From NCBI GenBank assembly GCA_022559845.1, contig CM040124.1, positions 71,075,491-71,139,490 of the forward strand: DNA of 64,000 bases, in the 5' to 3' direction. Of the stretch, positions 1 through 11,654 are shown in pieces (within the stretch, counting starts at the first letter, position 1; every line of letters starts with the position of its first letter). The translations under genes were made by a program, and so were the position numbers. Source of the stretch: Amorphophallus konjac (Eukaryota; Streptophyta; Magnoliopsida; Alismatales; Araceae). The notes below the pieces were generated by a model that searched no databases, had not been told where the DNA came from, and saw only the letters and a list, made by a program, of their open reading frames with translations.

Positions 1-1378
1 TTTTTGTGTTATTGCTTGTTTCTTCGGGATATCTCCCATCCTTGAGAGCTGTAGGATTTCTTCTTGATCATCTAACTAGTCATCATAAAATGCCTTGGAA
101 AGCCTTTCATCCGCTAGAGTGGAGAAGGTGGTCACATCTGCTTTCTAGCATTCTTCATTCGCTGACCTGGCTGCCCCCATGGTTAGAGAAGTGGAGGCAC
201 ATGCCCCTGTCGTGGGACCGAGGTGACTATTCTTCTTTTCCTTCATGGGTGACCTTGGCTGCCTGGACAGCCCCTTTTGGATGCGAGGTTCACCGTGCTC
301 AGCTCCTGATGTCTCTTCGGGGGTCAAGTAGTAGATGGAGACCACATGAACTCCCCTTCTGTAGGCACCCGTTTCATGTGGACATGGCGGGTCTACTGTG
401 TATTCCCCCATTTGGAGTTTGCCCTTCTGGATCAGACTTTGGGCAATATCTTTGAAAACATAATAGTCATCGATAGAATGCCCCAACATTCGATGATACG
501 GGCAAAATCAAGGGTTGTTACTTCTTTTAGCATCCTCCGACTTCTTAAGCTCTGGCAGAGTAATCTTGTCGTAATGACAAGCCCATTCAAAAATCACATG
601 TGTCTTCTCGCTTGGAAAAGAGTAGGGCTTCTTCATCTTCCCCCGCAGCGAGGAACTTTATTTTGCAGGTTCGCTGATCGAAGTCCCGGCTACTTCTTGG
701 GCTGTCATCTTCATTCGCTCGAAAGCATGGAGGTTAATGCTTCCAGATATATTCTCTCGCCTTGCTGTAGGGGCAGTGGGGCAATACTTCGCCAAAAATG
801 CTTCAACATCAGCTGCTATTGTATTGAGCTGGTCAAAGGTTTGTATTTTGATGCCAACAATCCTTTGCCGAATTTCTTTTCTTTAGGCCTTGTTTGCAGA
901 TCTAGATAGCAGCCTCATGGCTTAGTGGAGGTTCGCACCTTGCACAAGAGCCTCTCCATCTTTGGATATAATCCATGACAGGTTCACCACCTCCCTGCCT
1001 ATTCATAAACAGCTCCGCTTTGGTTATAGGAGAATGCTTTAGTGGTGTAGAACTGCATTGTTGGGGAAGAATGCCCCTCGTTAATTCAGACATGTGTCTA
1101 GTCACTTCAGCCAGTTGCTTCTTCAATCGTTTAATCTCTTGTTGCAGCTCATATAGTTATGCGAGCATGGCAGGGTTATATTTGGGCAAATCTAGGGCGT
1201 GGCTTGGGCCATCGTCCTCTGTTGTATCATCGGGTAGGGGCAGCAGTACCCTATCACCATGAACAGCTGGGACCGATCCTTCAGAAGTGGATGCGCCCAT
1301 ATCCCTGTGTGGAGATGGCCTCCAAAGGTGTATTTCTTCATCTTGTACTTCATCATCTGGAGACATGTGTTGCTCCTG
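1..1378 (-). pseudogene. Gypsy gag relic, type-2 gag (copy A)
   Basis: Minus-strand fragments read as a Ty3/gypsy capsid (Gag) region, the structural protein that packages retrotransposon RNA. Near 1126-902 the translation has a Leu/Lys-rich helix (KKQLAEVTRHMSEL) followed by ITKAELFMNRQ and MDYIQRWR, a pattern also seen in the gag at 40.1-41.1 kb. Near 489-430 it has GHSIDDYYVFKD and IQKGKLQM, matching the segment after the capsid in the copies at 25 kb and 41.6 kb. Stops and frameshifts break the frame throughout, so it is dead. It runs off the left window edge. It joins the gypsy sequence at 22652 once the LINE insertion is removed. Retroelement identity is firm; the exact lineage (Tat/Ogre-like) is inferred. 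Confidence 0.75.
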
Positions 1379-1392
1379 GCTTTTAGCTTCTT
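1379..1392. repeat. LINE target-site duplication, left copy
   Basis: The 14-mer gcttttagcttctt recurs exactly at 22638-22651. Here it abuts the T-run that represents the LINE poly(A) tail on the minus strand, as expected for target-primed insertion. The last two bases are also part of the T-run. Confidence 0.75.
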
Positions 1393-1400
1393 TTTTTTTT

Positions 1401-1865
1401 AAATCCGGCAAACATTTTGGATTTTGCATTGAACAAAGTAGAAAGAGGAGTACAAAGGATGGCCAACGGCCTAAGAGGGGCGCACCCTATCTAAACAGGG
1501 TGATAGGGGCCAGAGAAGCAGGGGGAGGCACACCCCAAGATCATCTAAGAATAGAGAGAAGGGCACTCTATCTTATCAAGACGATAGGGCCAGGTACAAC
1601 ATGGGGAAGTTAGCCCAAGAAACACATCAAAAGGGAAACAAGTAAGACCCCAAATCAGTCGTCCGCTTCACCACAAGAATGAGCCAACAACCAATCAGGA
1701 GCTACAAGGAGATCGAGCAAGAGTGGGCCCGTCATTTGCGGTGGAGGTCGGTGAGGTTAGCCGAAGTGCTCCTACGCAAGCCACTACGGGTGATGACACC
1801 AGGGGGCCCCACTGGGGGCAGGGGACCGTCACCTACAAAGTTGACATGGGCAGCAACAAGATCCT
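1401..1865 (-). other. LINE 3' untranslated region
   Basis: This is the sequence between the end of the ORF1-like reading and the poly(A). No domain is recognisable on either strand. If ORF2 had ever been present in this copy it would have to lie here, and it does not. Confidence 0.5.
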
Positions 1866-4800
1866 TCACATGAGAGACCAGTTCCAACGAAGGGATAGAT
1901 ACAACCTGGAAAGGGAGGGGAATACCGACCCAGAACAGGAGGGGGAAGGGTCGAGCGGTGGGGAACGCAGAGAGCCACCCGCGGCAACGGCCACATCCCG
2001 AGAAGTAGCAGGGACATGAGGCGTCAGCGCACTATGATCTGAAGATTTAACTGCCCTCTTCAAAGCTTGAGCGAAGGAGAGGCGAGGAGCAACAGGCGCA
2101 GTAGCCGGGGAAGGGAGCTGTAATGGAACATCACTGGCAATGGCTTCCACACCTGCAAGAGAGGCAATGACACCAACTGTAGTGGTACATGGCCAGATTA
2201 AGGGAGCCCACGACCAGCAGTAGGGGACCAAGAGGGGGCAGTAGCATTGAGCAGGGAGACATGAGTGGCCACGGAGGAAAGAGACACGACCCCACCAGAC
2301 CCACGCGGCCCTCCTGGGCAGGGATCACCAACAGTAAGAAGGGGGATGAAGTCGACGCCCTTAGGGGGCAGGGTGGACCCTGGGGAAGCAGAAAGGCAAT
2401 CCACGGAAGCGGTGGCAGGGGCCACCGAAGGAGCAGTGCAGGCGGCAACCGAAGAAGAAGTAGTGGCCACCGAAGCAATAGTAGGAGGGAGAGAAGCACC
2501 ACCATGGGGGTCAGCTGGCCGGGCAAGCACCATGGCATGGGGCTCCACAACAGGCAGAGGCGGCGCCAAAGAAGCAGCAGCAGCAGCAATAGGCCCAAGA
2601 GGCCTAGGCGGACAAGGCAGACCAACCGGGGCAGAGAGGCATGGGTCGACCCCCTGAGAGGAAGGGTCGACCCCCTGCGATTGAATCGAGGCTAGCCTGG
2701 GAGAGGCTGTGGGCTGTCTAACAGGGCCCTTCCACGGGTAAGGAGAACCACCTGGCTCAAGCAACACCACAGAGGCGGCAGCAGCGCGGCCTACAACAGA
2801 AGAACCAGCACCAATGCCGGCAAGAGCGGCAGTGGGAAGCTCCACAGTAGCAGCCATGGTGGAGGGCGTAGCACCAACAGGCAGCAAGGAGGCCGACTGG
2901 GGAGGAAGACACAGCAGGCCAGGAGATGGGGTTGGCTACACAGCAGCAAATGGAGTAGGCTCTAGGGCGACGAGCTGGGCGTCTGGCACCAAAGCAGAGG
3001 TGGCCACAGCAACCGACAGGCAGGGAGAGGAGGGAGCAGGGGGATCAGGCCGACCTGCAGGAGCACAATCACGAGCAGGTCGCCAGGCCTTAGCAGACAC
3101 AGAAGGAGGACCTTGCACAGTAGCATTCAGAACAAGTCCCAAACCACCAGACCCCACAACCGACGGAGGCTTCTTCTTGCACTTGTCCACAAGATGGCCT
3201 AAATGCAAACACCCACGGCAGAACAATGGAGGATCTGGGTAGACAATGGGCTGCCAAGACCCACTACCCCCAATGCCAACCCAAACACAAGTTGAAAGAG
3301 GCTTTGAAATGTCAAACTGAACACAAACCCTGGCAGCATGAGCCCTGAGCAAGCAGGAGGTGTTCCTGTCAACCTTGAGCACAGGGCCAATGCTCCCTGC
3401 CATAGAGCAGACCATCACCTCATTGAAGAAGTTGGTCGGCAGACCAGGCATCTCCAGCCAAATGGGGACAATAGGAGAGTCGGCATCAGGGTAGAAACCA
3501 ATAGACCATTTGAGAAACCTGAAGACCCACCCATGGATATATAAAGATTCTTTGAGAAGAACATGGTGATAATCATCTTCATTCTAGAACATGAGGAGAA
3601 GGTCACAACCATCTAAAGCACTGATGATGAAATCCTGCCAGAATGAAAACCTCTGCGCCAGGTGGCCTCTAATGTCCTAAAAAGGAGGGCGGCCCTGAGG
3701 GGTCTGAGCTATGATGGCATGCTCAAGGAGCTGGCAGGACGCCTTGATCTCGTCGAGGGAGAAGAAGGCAGCTGCCTCGCCTAAATCGGTGAAGGCAGGA
3801 GGGTGGACCACAATTGTGAGGGCCGGAGGCGATATAGCTTGCAGGACAACCTGGGCAAAAGAAGGGACAGGCGCAATCGAGGGAGCAGCCCGCGCACCCA
3901 CAAGAGGACCAACCGCCCGGGGAGACTTCGACGGCGGGACAGCACCAAACGCAGACGAAGGCACAAGGAGAACCCCTGCTAGCAGCCCAACAGCAGCAGA
4001 TGGCAGGATCGGTGTGGAAGCAGGACCAGTGTGGTCACCCGCCACCACCTACTCAGGCCCAATAGGAGGCACAGAGACGGGAGAGGGAACAGTACCAGAG
4101 CGCGCCGAGGAGCTTGAGGCTAGAATGGCAACACCAGACGCAGGAAGAGGCAGAAGCGCAGGGCAGCCCGCAGCGGCCGGCAAGGGGGAAAAAGAAGAGG
4201 GGGCAGCTCTCGCACAAGCACCCCAGCGGCGGAGGAATCGGGGTAGGAGGGAGCCACGGCGCCTGCGAAGCACCCAACGGAGGCACACCGGTAGAGGCGA
4301 AGGGTGTCAAGGCACCAGTAGGAGGCAAAGGAGCACCGCCAGAAGAAGCAGCAAGCCCACCGACAGAGAGGGCTGGCGAGGGTTGGATGCCTCTAGAGGG
4401 CAGAGAGCTAGCAGGGAGTGGCAAGGCCAGAGCACCTATCGAAGAAGTCGAGGGCAGCACAGCAGCAGACGGGGATGAGCCAAAGTGACGGGGCGCCCTT
4501 GTAGGACCACCCACATTAGCTGAGGATGAAGGAGCTCTCGAGAGACTAGGGGGGAACGCAGCAGACGATAATGCTCCTCTAGCAGAAGAGCCTGGCACGG
4601 GCACAACACCACCAGGGCCAAGGAGACTATGGCCGGCCTGGGGACCAGCAGAAGGCAGAGCACTATCAGAGGGCTGGGGGGGGCCAAACCCTACGACCAG
4701 ACCACCAGAGAGTGAGCCAGGGCAGGAGGAAGGTGCTGCATAGCAGCCCGCAGCGGCCGTGGGAGGAGGGCCATCCGTACATGCACCCCCAGCGGCGATG

Positions 4801-4934
4801 AAGGAGGCGACGACGGCAGGAGCGGGGGATCCAACCGGCGTAGGGGGCAGCAGAGGAGAAGAAGCACCAGGACTGGGCCGGAGAGGACGTGCATGGCCTC
4901 TCTCGGCACCGGCCATGGCCGGAGGCCCACCCAC
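1866..4934 (-). pseudogene. LINE ORF1 protein (DUF4283 plus zinc knuckle), frameshifted
   Basis: ORF1 of plant L1 elements is an RNA-binding chaperone that coats the LINE transcript. The N-terminal third (4934-3680) is Pro/Ala/Ser-rich and ends in a PSFAQVV motif and a GEAAAFFSLDEI segment, typical of the lead-in to DUF4283. The core at about 3700-3100 reads FWQDFIISALDGCDLLLMF, LKWSIGFYPDAD, then LPTNFFNEV and GPVLKVDRNT, and ends with the knuckle CRGCLHLGHLVDKC (CX2CX4HX4C) near 3190-3240. The C-terminal third is low-complexity Pro/Ala. At least three frame changes and one stop near 3585 make it non-functional. The DUF4283 call is firm; the start codon is uncertain. Confidence 0.8.
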
Positions 4935-5858
4935 ACGTAGGCAGGAACATAGCTGTTGGCCCGGCTAGGAAGGCAATCGAGAGGGGGGTGAATTGATTGC
5001 CCACCCTTTTGCACAAAGTAAAATTTAACTACACAAATGGTAGAACAATGATGACACTTGCTCAATAGAATGCAAGGATTATGAAATGGGAATTATAGCT
5101 TCTCCAAGTTCAGATTAATGTGCAATGATAATTAGCCAACCACTCACAGCTTTCCAGCGTAAAACAATGATCACTCAGATAAAATTAACGATTCGGACAA
5201 ATGATGAAACTCACAGCTCACTGATTCACACTCGTAACACGAACGGATAAAGTATAACAACAATCCCACACAAAACAACCCACGGCACAAGCAATTTTTA
5301 GGTGGTTCGGACGCACCTAAGTGTCATCCTACATCCACCCCTCTCAACTCAAAAGGATTCCACAAACAACGTTGCACGACGGAAGCAACCACCACACACA
5401 CACTGGCACGACGGCCCACCACACGTGGGTTCTCGCACGATGACGAGAGACCTCACACACGGAGCAAGCTCCGAAATCATTTAAGAAGAAAAGGATATGA
5501 AATTACAATGCCCGGTTCAAGATTAACAATCTATGCTCCAAGGTAACTAAGAAAATGGATAGACAAGATCTTCCCCTTTGATATTCACGTAACTAGGAGA
5601 TTAAATGGAAGGGTGCTATAGAATGGAAGCATAAGAGAGAAAGAAGTCGGCCCCCTTTGATGAAGTCCGCCCAAGCAAGGAGATGGTGGAGAGCAGCAGC
5701 GGCTTCCTTCCAGGTTCGAGTGCAGGGATTAAGGATGCAGTGCTTGGCGGCAGGTTCTTCCTTCCCCAGCAGAAGCACATGTCCTCTCCTCCTTCTTCCT
5801 ACAAAGATAGAACAAACTTAGCCCGCAAGAATCTTCTACCTCGAATGGGGATCGCAAC

Positions 5859-5870
5859 ATATATATAGCA
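5859..5870 (-). promoter_or_regulatory. Putative LTR TATA box
   Basis: On the minus strand the sequence reads gctatatatatg, just downstream of the U3 repeat array. The same motif is kept in the other LTR at 14441-14452. No transcript data support it. Confidence 0.4.
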
Positions 5871-6139
5871 CCATATAGATGAAAAAATGACCACAATGCC
5901 CCTTTTAAAAACTCTTTAAAAACACACCCAATGGATGGGAGAAACCGTAAGGGTAATATGGTAAAGGGCCATGGCCAATGGATCCCCAAATGGGGAGTTC
6001 GAAACCCAAACCCGCAACCCGATCTGGGTGCGGCCAGCCAGGTGTCGACTCTTAGAGTTGACACCAAATATATCAAGTTCGTCCCATAAAACAATGCAAC
6101 TCCCAGGCAAGAGTCATTGCACAAAGTGTAAAGAGTCAA

Positions 6140-6660
6140 AGAACAGGTCGGTGCACATATAGGCTGGCACAGACCTTTTTAAGCAACTAGCCTAAACTAG
6201 CATCGACCTAGTAAACTAGCATCAACGCAAGTTTTACAAGTATTAGGCAAACTGAAGAAGATGAGGTCGGTGCAAGCAATATCAAACAAGAGGATGGGTC
6301 GGTGCATGTATGCAAAGACCATGTCGGTGCAAGTATGCAAAGACCAGGTCGGTGCAAGTATGCAAAGACGAGCACAAGTGAGAACCAAGTCTGTGCTAGT
6401 ATGAGCAAGTCAGAGCATATATTGACAAAGTCAGTGCATATGTATAGAGATGTAAAGGATAGGTCGATGCACATTGAAAAGGAGGTCGGTGCACATTGTA
6501 ATAAACCTTAAACATGGGTCGGTGCACATTCTAATAAGGTCAGTGCACATTGTAAAATGCACAGACATAGTCGGTGCACAATTGAAAAACTGGTTGGTGC
6601 AAAGATGAAACACCAAGATAGGGTCGGTGCACATGCCAAATGCGGTCGGTGCATATAATG
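6140..6660. repeat. GTCGGTGCA motif array in Sirevirus-1 U3
   Basis: About 14 copies of the degenerate motif (g)gtcggtgca(c/a)a lie 20-50 bp apart, for example near 6147, 6267, 6297, 6348, 6485, 6514, 6569, 6619 and 6644. Variants carry gtcagtgca or gtcgatgca. The array is retained in the other LTR at 21660-22170. It is upstream of the TATA-like box in the element's orientation, so it could be an enhancer-like repeat block or simple tandem expansion. Confidence 0.75.
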
Positions 6661-6716
6661 AAAAATAGATTCTCAGGTTAAGAACCCGTGCGAGATTGAA
6701 AAATTCAACACTCAGG

Positions 6717-6739
6717 GGGTCGACCCTTGGGGTCGACCC
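6717..6739. repeat. Paired GGGTCGACCC palindromes
   Basis: Two perfect 10-bp palindromes lie 3 bp apart near the U3 end of the Sirevirus-1 LTR. They are conserved in the other LTR near 22227-22249. The same palindrome occurs in unrelated LTR-like sequence at 35573-35595 and 62673-62892. Confidence 0.85.
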
Positions 6740-7034
6740 ATGACCACAGACTCAACAAAATGAAACAACACTAATGAGTAAGAAAATGAAATTCATTCAA
6801 GCATCATTTTTACCATGGGACTAGAAAATGGAAGGCTTCTTGAACCTACAATCACTGAAGATCACACAATGAAAATTTCTGATTGAAATTTCTAGCATTT
6901 TAGCTTCATAATCATCCAGACAACTTATCAACATCACTCACATTCATCAAAGAAACTTCAATGCAAATCACATAAAATAGATCAAAATGACTTCATCACA
7001 CATTGTCTTCGTCAAAACAACTAGGGGCGCAACA

Positions 7035-8540
7035 ATCTCCCCCTTTTTGACAAAGATAAAACCAAGGATTTGCATGAATAAAATAAGATTGATATTTCCT
7101 ATTCTCCAAACAAGTTCAGATTGACTTTAAATTTCATACTCCATGGTAGAAAGAATTCTACATCAATGCAAACTCAAACTTTATTACTCCCCCTTTTTGT
7201 CAGAGTCAAATAAGGGATTATGAAGAACATGAGAGAGCCGCATATGCATAGTTAACTCAATGAAATGCAGATGAAAAGCAGTGAATGAGCATTCGAGCAC
7301 ATATGCATTCATTAGTCTATATACCGTCAAGCATGTTCTATATGAACAGGTTAAGAACAATGCTATCGACCGAGAGCATGAGTTGCATGAACAAATATTA
7401 AAAGGGTAGTGCTTACAAAAAGTGGTACTACATTACCCATGAATTATGACTGATTCAAAAGGTACATTCACACAATCACTCCCTAGTCATATATGTGAAG
7501 GATGAGCAATCAAATCTAAACAATATGGATTTCCATATTTTCTAAGGAACACAAGTAAGAACCTTTCCTCCCTACATTTTCATACACCGTGCTCGACTTT
7601 TGGTAGCTTCGCACAGCCCCTATATTATTTTTTTTATTAGTTATTTTATAACAAGATGACTAACCTTTTGACACGAGTCATGCCCTTTGTTTCATGGACA
7701 TTTCCCAGTTGCTCAGTTTCGTCACTTATTTTAATATGGATTAGATACTTTTCGATGCGAGTTTCCTTCTTTATTTCAGGGGGGGTTCCTGACTACTCGG
7801 TGTCCAATCACACTTATTCAATCTTGGAGGGGCTGACAGCTTTTTCCTCACGAGACACGTGACTTCTCTGTAGGGGATTAAGAGCCCTCCAATGTGTTGA
7901 GTGGAATAGGTGAAATCCTTATAAGATGGAATCATTTAACTCAAAAGTGTAATTAGTGTGAGAGATTGCACAGAATGTAAGAGATGAATTAGTCTATTCA
8001 TTGAGATGTCTCCCCCTAAGTGTATGCATATTTATAAAAAGAACCTCCCCCTTAATGTGTGCCATGTAACAACCATGTCTATATCGATGCAATTTTATTT
8101 AGCAAGGGAGTCAGGTCATAGGAGGAATCAAAAACTGTAAGGTGTATAATATATACATTCAAGTATGTATCAAGATGGAATTCACAAGCAGGTTGATTAC
8201 CGGTATGAGGCGGAGAACGTATGTCAGAAGACCACCCTCACATATGAAGAAAGCTTCCAGCTGGACATAATCCAACCTTTAGCAATGAGCATTTGATATA
8301 CTGGATAATCATGACATTCAGGCACACAAGTATGAAGTATATGCATTTATGTACATGCGGATGCGGAAAGATAAAAGCATGTATGAAAATCAAATTGTTA
8401 TTCACTATGATATTCACAAAAAGAAAGGTTTGAAATGTAAACTCCATCGAAAGGTTCCTTGTATGCAAAATGTAAAGCAGTATGCACAATCTCATTATGA
8501 AAAGTGTAAAGTGTGTATATACAAAGCAAATTCAAAAGAT
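7035..8540 (-). other. Sirevirus-1 3' noncoding region with multiple polypurine tracts
   Basis: This holds no credible ORF. On the minus strand it carries the terminal polypurine tract next to the LTR (tcaaaaagggggagat, about 7035-7050) and further polypurine copies at about 7186-7200, 8007-8016 and 8043-8052. Repeated AAAGGGGGAGA-type tracts upstream of the 3' LTR are a known Sirevirus signature. The terminal tract primes plus-strand DNA synthesis; the function of the others is not established here. Confidence 0.75.
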
Positions 8541-8924
8541 TTAACTATCTAATTTGCACACTCCTAATTCTCTCCTAAGAAAGAAAAACTGATCAGAGTT
8601 TAGAGGTTTTGTAAAAATATCTGCAAGTTGGTGTTTTGTGTCAACAAAAATTAGCTCAAAATCACCTTTATTAATATGATCTCTTATGAAGTGATGTCTA
8701 ACCTCAATGTGTTTTGTGCAAGAGTGTTGGACATGATTTTTGGATAGATTTATTACAGACATGTTATCACACATGATGGGAGTGTTTTTCAAACAAAAAT
8801 CAAAATCTAACAATTGATGTTGGATCCATAGAACTTGAGCCGCACAACTGCCTGCAGCTACAAATTGGGCTTCAGCAGTTGATAAGGCAACACAATGTTG
8901 TTTCTTTGAGGCCCATGAAACCAT
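8541..8924 (-). pseudogene. Copia RNase H domain (Sirevirus-1)
   Basis: This 127-codon frame begins VSWASKKQHCVALSTAEAQF and ends TKPLNSDQFFFLRRELGV, the standard Ty1/copia RNase H, which removes the RNA strand during reverse transcription. It is separated from RT at 8940 by a single in-frame stop (HC*FLGG). The reading is otherwise continuous with RT, so the break is one nonsense mutation rather than a domain boundary. Confidence 0.9.
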
Positions 8925-8939
8925 GCAGCCCCCTAGAAA

Positions 8940-9992
8940 CTAACAGTGACCGCAGGTGCTCTTACGATCCATTTTACATCCAGCATAGTCAGAATCAGTG
9001 AAAGCATGCAAGTCAAAAGAATTATTCTTAGGATACCACAAACCAAGGTCATGTGTACCATTCAAATACCTAAAAATTCTTTTCACGGCTGACAAATGAG
9101 AATCCCTGGGACAAGATTGATATCTTGCACAAAGACAGACACTAAAATGTATGTTAGGCCTACTAGCAGTCAGATATAACAATGAACCTATCATACCCCT
9201 AAAAAGTTTTTGATCAACTTTGTTACCTTTCCCTTCATCCAATTTCAGTGAGGTGGACATGGGTGTAGCAAATGGTTTGACAGTTTCCAGTTGAAATTTC
9301 TTCACTATTTCTTGTGTGTACTTCTTCTGGTTGATGAAGATGCCATCGTCCAGTTGTTTTATTTGAAGTCCCAAAAAGAAGTTCAGCTCGCCCATCAAGC
9401 TCATCTCGAACTCTCCCTGCATGAGTTGGACAAATTCATCATTCATTTTCAAATCTGCGGCTCCAAAAATTATGTCGTCTACATAAACTTGAACAATCAA
9501 GGTATGTTCATCACAAGTTTTAGCAAACAACGTTTGATCTATATTATCTCGTTTGAAGCCATTATCAATAAGAAATGAACTTAAACGATCATACCATGCC
9601 CGGGGAGCCTGTTTTAATCCATACAGTGCCTTATCCAATTTGTAGACGTGCTCCACGTATACTTCTTCCTTGATGATCCCATTGAAGAAGGCACTCTTGA
9701 CGTCCATTTGAAATAGCTTGATGTTCCTGTGACAGGCATAAGCAAGTAAGATTCTCATAGCTTCTAGTCTAGCCACAAGAGCGAAAGATTCATCAAAATC
9801 AATACCAAATTCTTGGGAGTAGCCCTTGGCTACCAACCTTGCCTTATTCCTCACAACCACCCCATCTTCACTAAGTTTGTTTCGGAAGACCCACTTAGTT
9901 CCGATTATGGGATGATTATCAGGCCGGGCACGAGGAACCACACCCGAATCCTTTGGAATTGATGCAGCTCTTCTTATATGGTGAGAACCCAA
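8940..9992 (-). pseudogene. Copia reverse transcriptase (Sirevirus-1)
   Basis: A 350-codon frame with the copia RT (RVT_2) motifs: [53 protein letters not shown] and the catalytic YVDDIIFG, followed by [10 protein letters not shown]. It copies element RNA into DNA inside virus-like particles. The segment between EEVYVE and HVYKL lacks the roughly dozen residues (usually containing PPGFE) found in intact copia RTs, so there is an in-frame deletion. With the stop after STCGHC, this copy is inactive. Confidence 0.92.
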
Positions 9993-10186
9993 GAATTTTC
10001 ATTCAGAGCATCATCTAAAGATTTAGGTTCAATGTTGGAAAGTAATGCTAAATTGTCATGAATTTCAACTTCCCTCATTGAAGCCCATGTCAAAATTCCT
10101 TCATCCACATCGCCAATCACATTCTCCAAGGGATGGTCTTTAAGTGTTGTCCATTGGCGTGGTAGAGTCAGATGTACTTGCTCCTC

Positions 10187-11272
10187 TTATTGCTCTTGCT
10201 CTTTTTCTTCTTCTTGATCTTGATCTCCTGCCTCACCTTGTTTGCTCAACTCTCCTTTCTCAACATCACTCTCACCTGTAACCAGAAAATGATCATCATC
10301 ATTCGATTTTCTCAAAGTGTATTCATCAACTACAACATGTGGACTCTCCTTGACAACAAGAGTTCTAGAATTATAAACACGGTAAGCTCTAGATGTTAGA
10401 TAATACCCGAGGAAAATCCCTTTATCACACTTAGCATCAAATTTCTCCAAATTATCCTTACCATTGTTCAAGATATAACAAATGGATCCAAATGGTTTAA
10501 AATGTGATATGTTGGGTTTTTACTTTTGTACAGCTCGTAAGGAGTTTTCTTAAGGATCGGTCTTACCATTGCCCGATTGGTAATGTAGCAAGCAGCATTC
10601 ACTACCTTTGCCCATAAATACAGTGGAAGACCATTTTCTGCTAGCATGGTACGCGTCATCTCCACGAGCGTCATGTTCTTCCTTTCGACCACTCCGTTCT
10701 GTTGTGGGTTCTAGGTGATGAGAATTGATGCTCGTACCCCTGCTTCCTGCAAAATTCATCAAACTCATGATTTTCAAATTCTTTGCCCTGGTCACTTTGG
10801 ATTTTTTGAATTGAATAACCCTTTTCATTTTGAACTCTTGTGCAAAAATCAATGAATTCTTTGCATGCATCACTCTTCTTAGCTAGATACAAAACCCATG
10901 CATATCGAGAAAAATCATTGACAATCACAAATCCATAAAGCTTCCCTCCAGACTGCGAGTCCTAGTGGGACCAAACAAGTCTAGATGTAACAACTGAAGG
11001 GGTTTTTCAGTTGAAACAATATTTTTGCATTTAAAAAAGGTTGTGGTTTGTTTTCCTTTATTACATGTTTCACAAACTTTTGAAGTTTCAAAATTTAAGC
11101 TAGGAAGACCTTTAAGTAAGCCATGTCGATTCAGCTTCCTAATGACATTAAAACTGGCATGCTCAAGACGGCGATGCCACAACCAAACATCTTCATTCTT
11201 GTTAGCAACTAAGCACAAATTTTTAGATGTAATTTCATTAAAGTCAACATGATATGTGTTGTTACTCCTCAC
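10187..11272 (-). pseudogene. Copia GAG-pre-integrase and integrase (Sirevirus-1)
   Basis: Three overlapping frames together cover integrase, which inserts the cDNA into the host genome. Reading from 11272: the pre-integrase zinc region (LWHRRLEHAS ... CETCNKGKQ), the first catalytic Asp in LHLDLFGPTRT, the second in IQSDQGKEFENHEF, and after a frameshift near 10690 the Glu region (VERKNMTLVEMTRTML). The tail FDAKCDKGIFLGYY near 10440 is the usual post-core motif. At least two frameshifts split the protein. Confidence 0.88.
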
Positions 11273-11499
11273 TCCTATGAATTTGATTTCATGTGAATTA
11301 GCATCAACAATTGTGCAGTGAGAAGATTCAAATATAACCTTGTGACCCTTGTCACAGAGTTGACTTATACTTAATAAGTTATGGTGAAGACCTCTAACAA
11401 GTAAAATATCTTTGATGCAGTGGTTGAGATCCTTACCAATTCTCCCAATGCCTATTATCTTACCTCTGTCCTATCTGCCAAAAATTACCATTCCACCAT

Positions 11500-11654
11500 T
11501 TTTCTCTGCTAGGTCTATAAAAAGTTATTTATTTCCCATCATGTGTCTAGAGTATCCGCTGTCCAGGTACCATTTATTCTCTGTCACCTTCATACAGACC
11601 TGCACCATTAAGCAAACGAGCTCAATTTGATTTGGGTACCCAATCAAGCTTGGG
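11500..11654 (-). pseudogene. Copia aspartic protease fragment (Sirevirus-1)
   Basis: The minus-strand translation around 11580-11530 contains WYLDSGYSRHMMG, the copia retropepsin active-site DSG motif that cuts the polyprotein. It is preceded by GPKLDWVPKSN, the junction sequence usual at the end of Sirevirus gag. Stops nearby break the frame. Confidence 0.75.

Larger units (their letters stand above)
1393..4953 (-). mobile_element. LINE derivative (L1 type), 3' and ORF1 part, no ORF2
   Basis: A minus-strand non-LTR retrotransposon derivative. Its 3' end is a poly(A) run (T-run on plus at 1391-1400) beside a 14-bp TSD. Its body encodes a plant L1 ORF1 with DUF4283 and a CCHC knuckle. Between the ORF1 tail (about 1866) and the poly(A) there is only about 460 bp, and no endonuclease or reverse transcriptase frame. 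The 5' end lies at 22550-22637, split off by the Sirevirus at 4954. Without that insertion the element is about 3.6 kb. It looks like an ORF1-only 'half-LINE' moved by another element's enzymes. The alternative is internal loss of ORF2 after insertion. Confidence 0.7.
4954..7034 (-). repeat. Sirevirus-1 3' LTR
   Basis: A 2081-bp direct repeat of 13540-14555 joined to 21496-22544. It starts tgttggcccg and ends gcgcaaca. Over the first 350 bp I count roughly 20 mismatches to the other copy, so the insertion is not young. On the minus strand the LTR reads U3 (right, with the GTCGGTGCA array), a TATA-like run near 5859-5870, then R/U5 with GGTGGTTCGGACG at about 5301. Confidence 0.9.

Noticed and set aside
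2189..4488. Plus-strand Arg/Gly/Glu-rich frames opposite the LINE ORF1
   Set aside because: Low-complexity complements of the Pro/Ala-rich ORF1; DUF4283 and the zinc knuckle are on the minus strand.
4954..7034. Treating the 4954 and 13540 repeats as separate solo LTRs
   Set aside because: Copia domains in order, a primer site and a polypurine tract lie between them, and LARD1 removal restores the second copy's full length.
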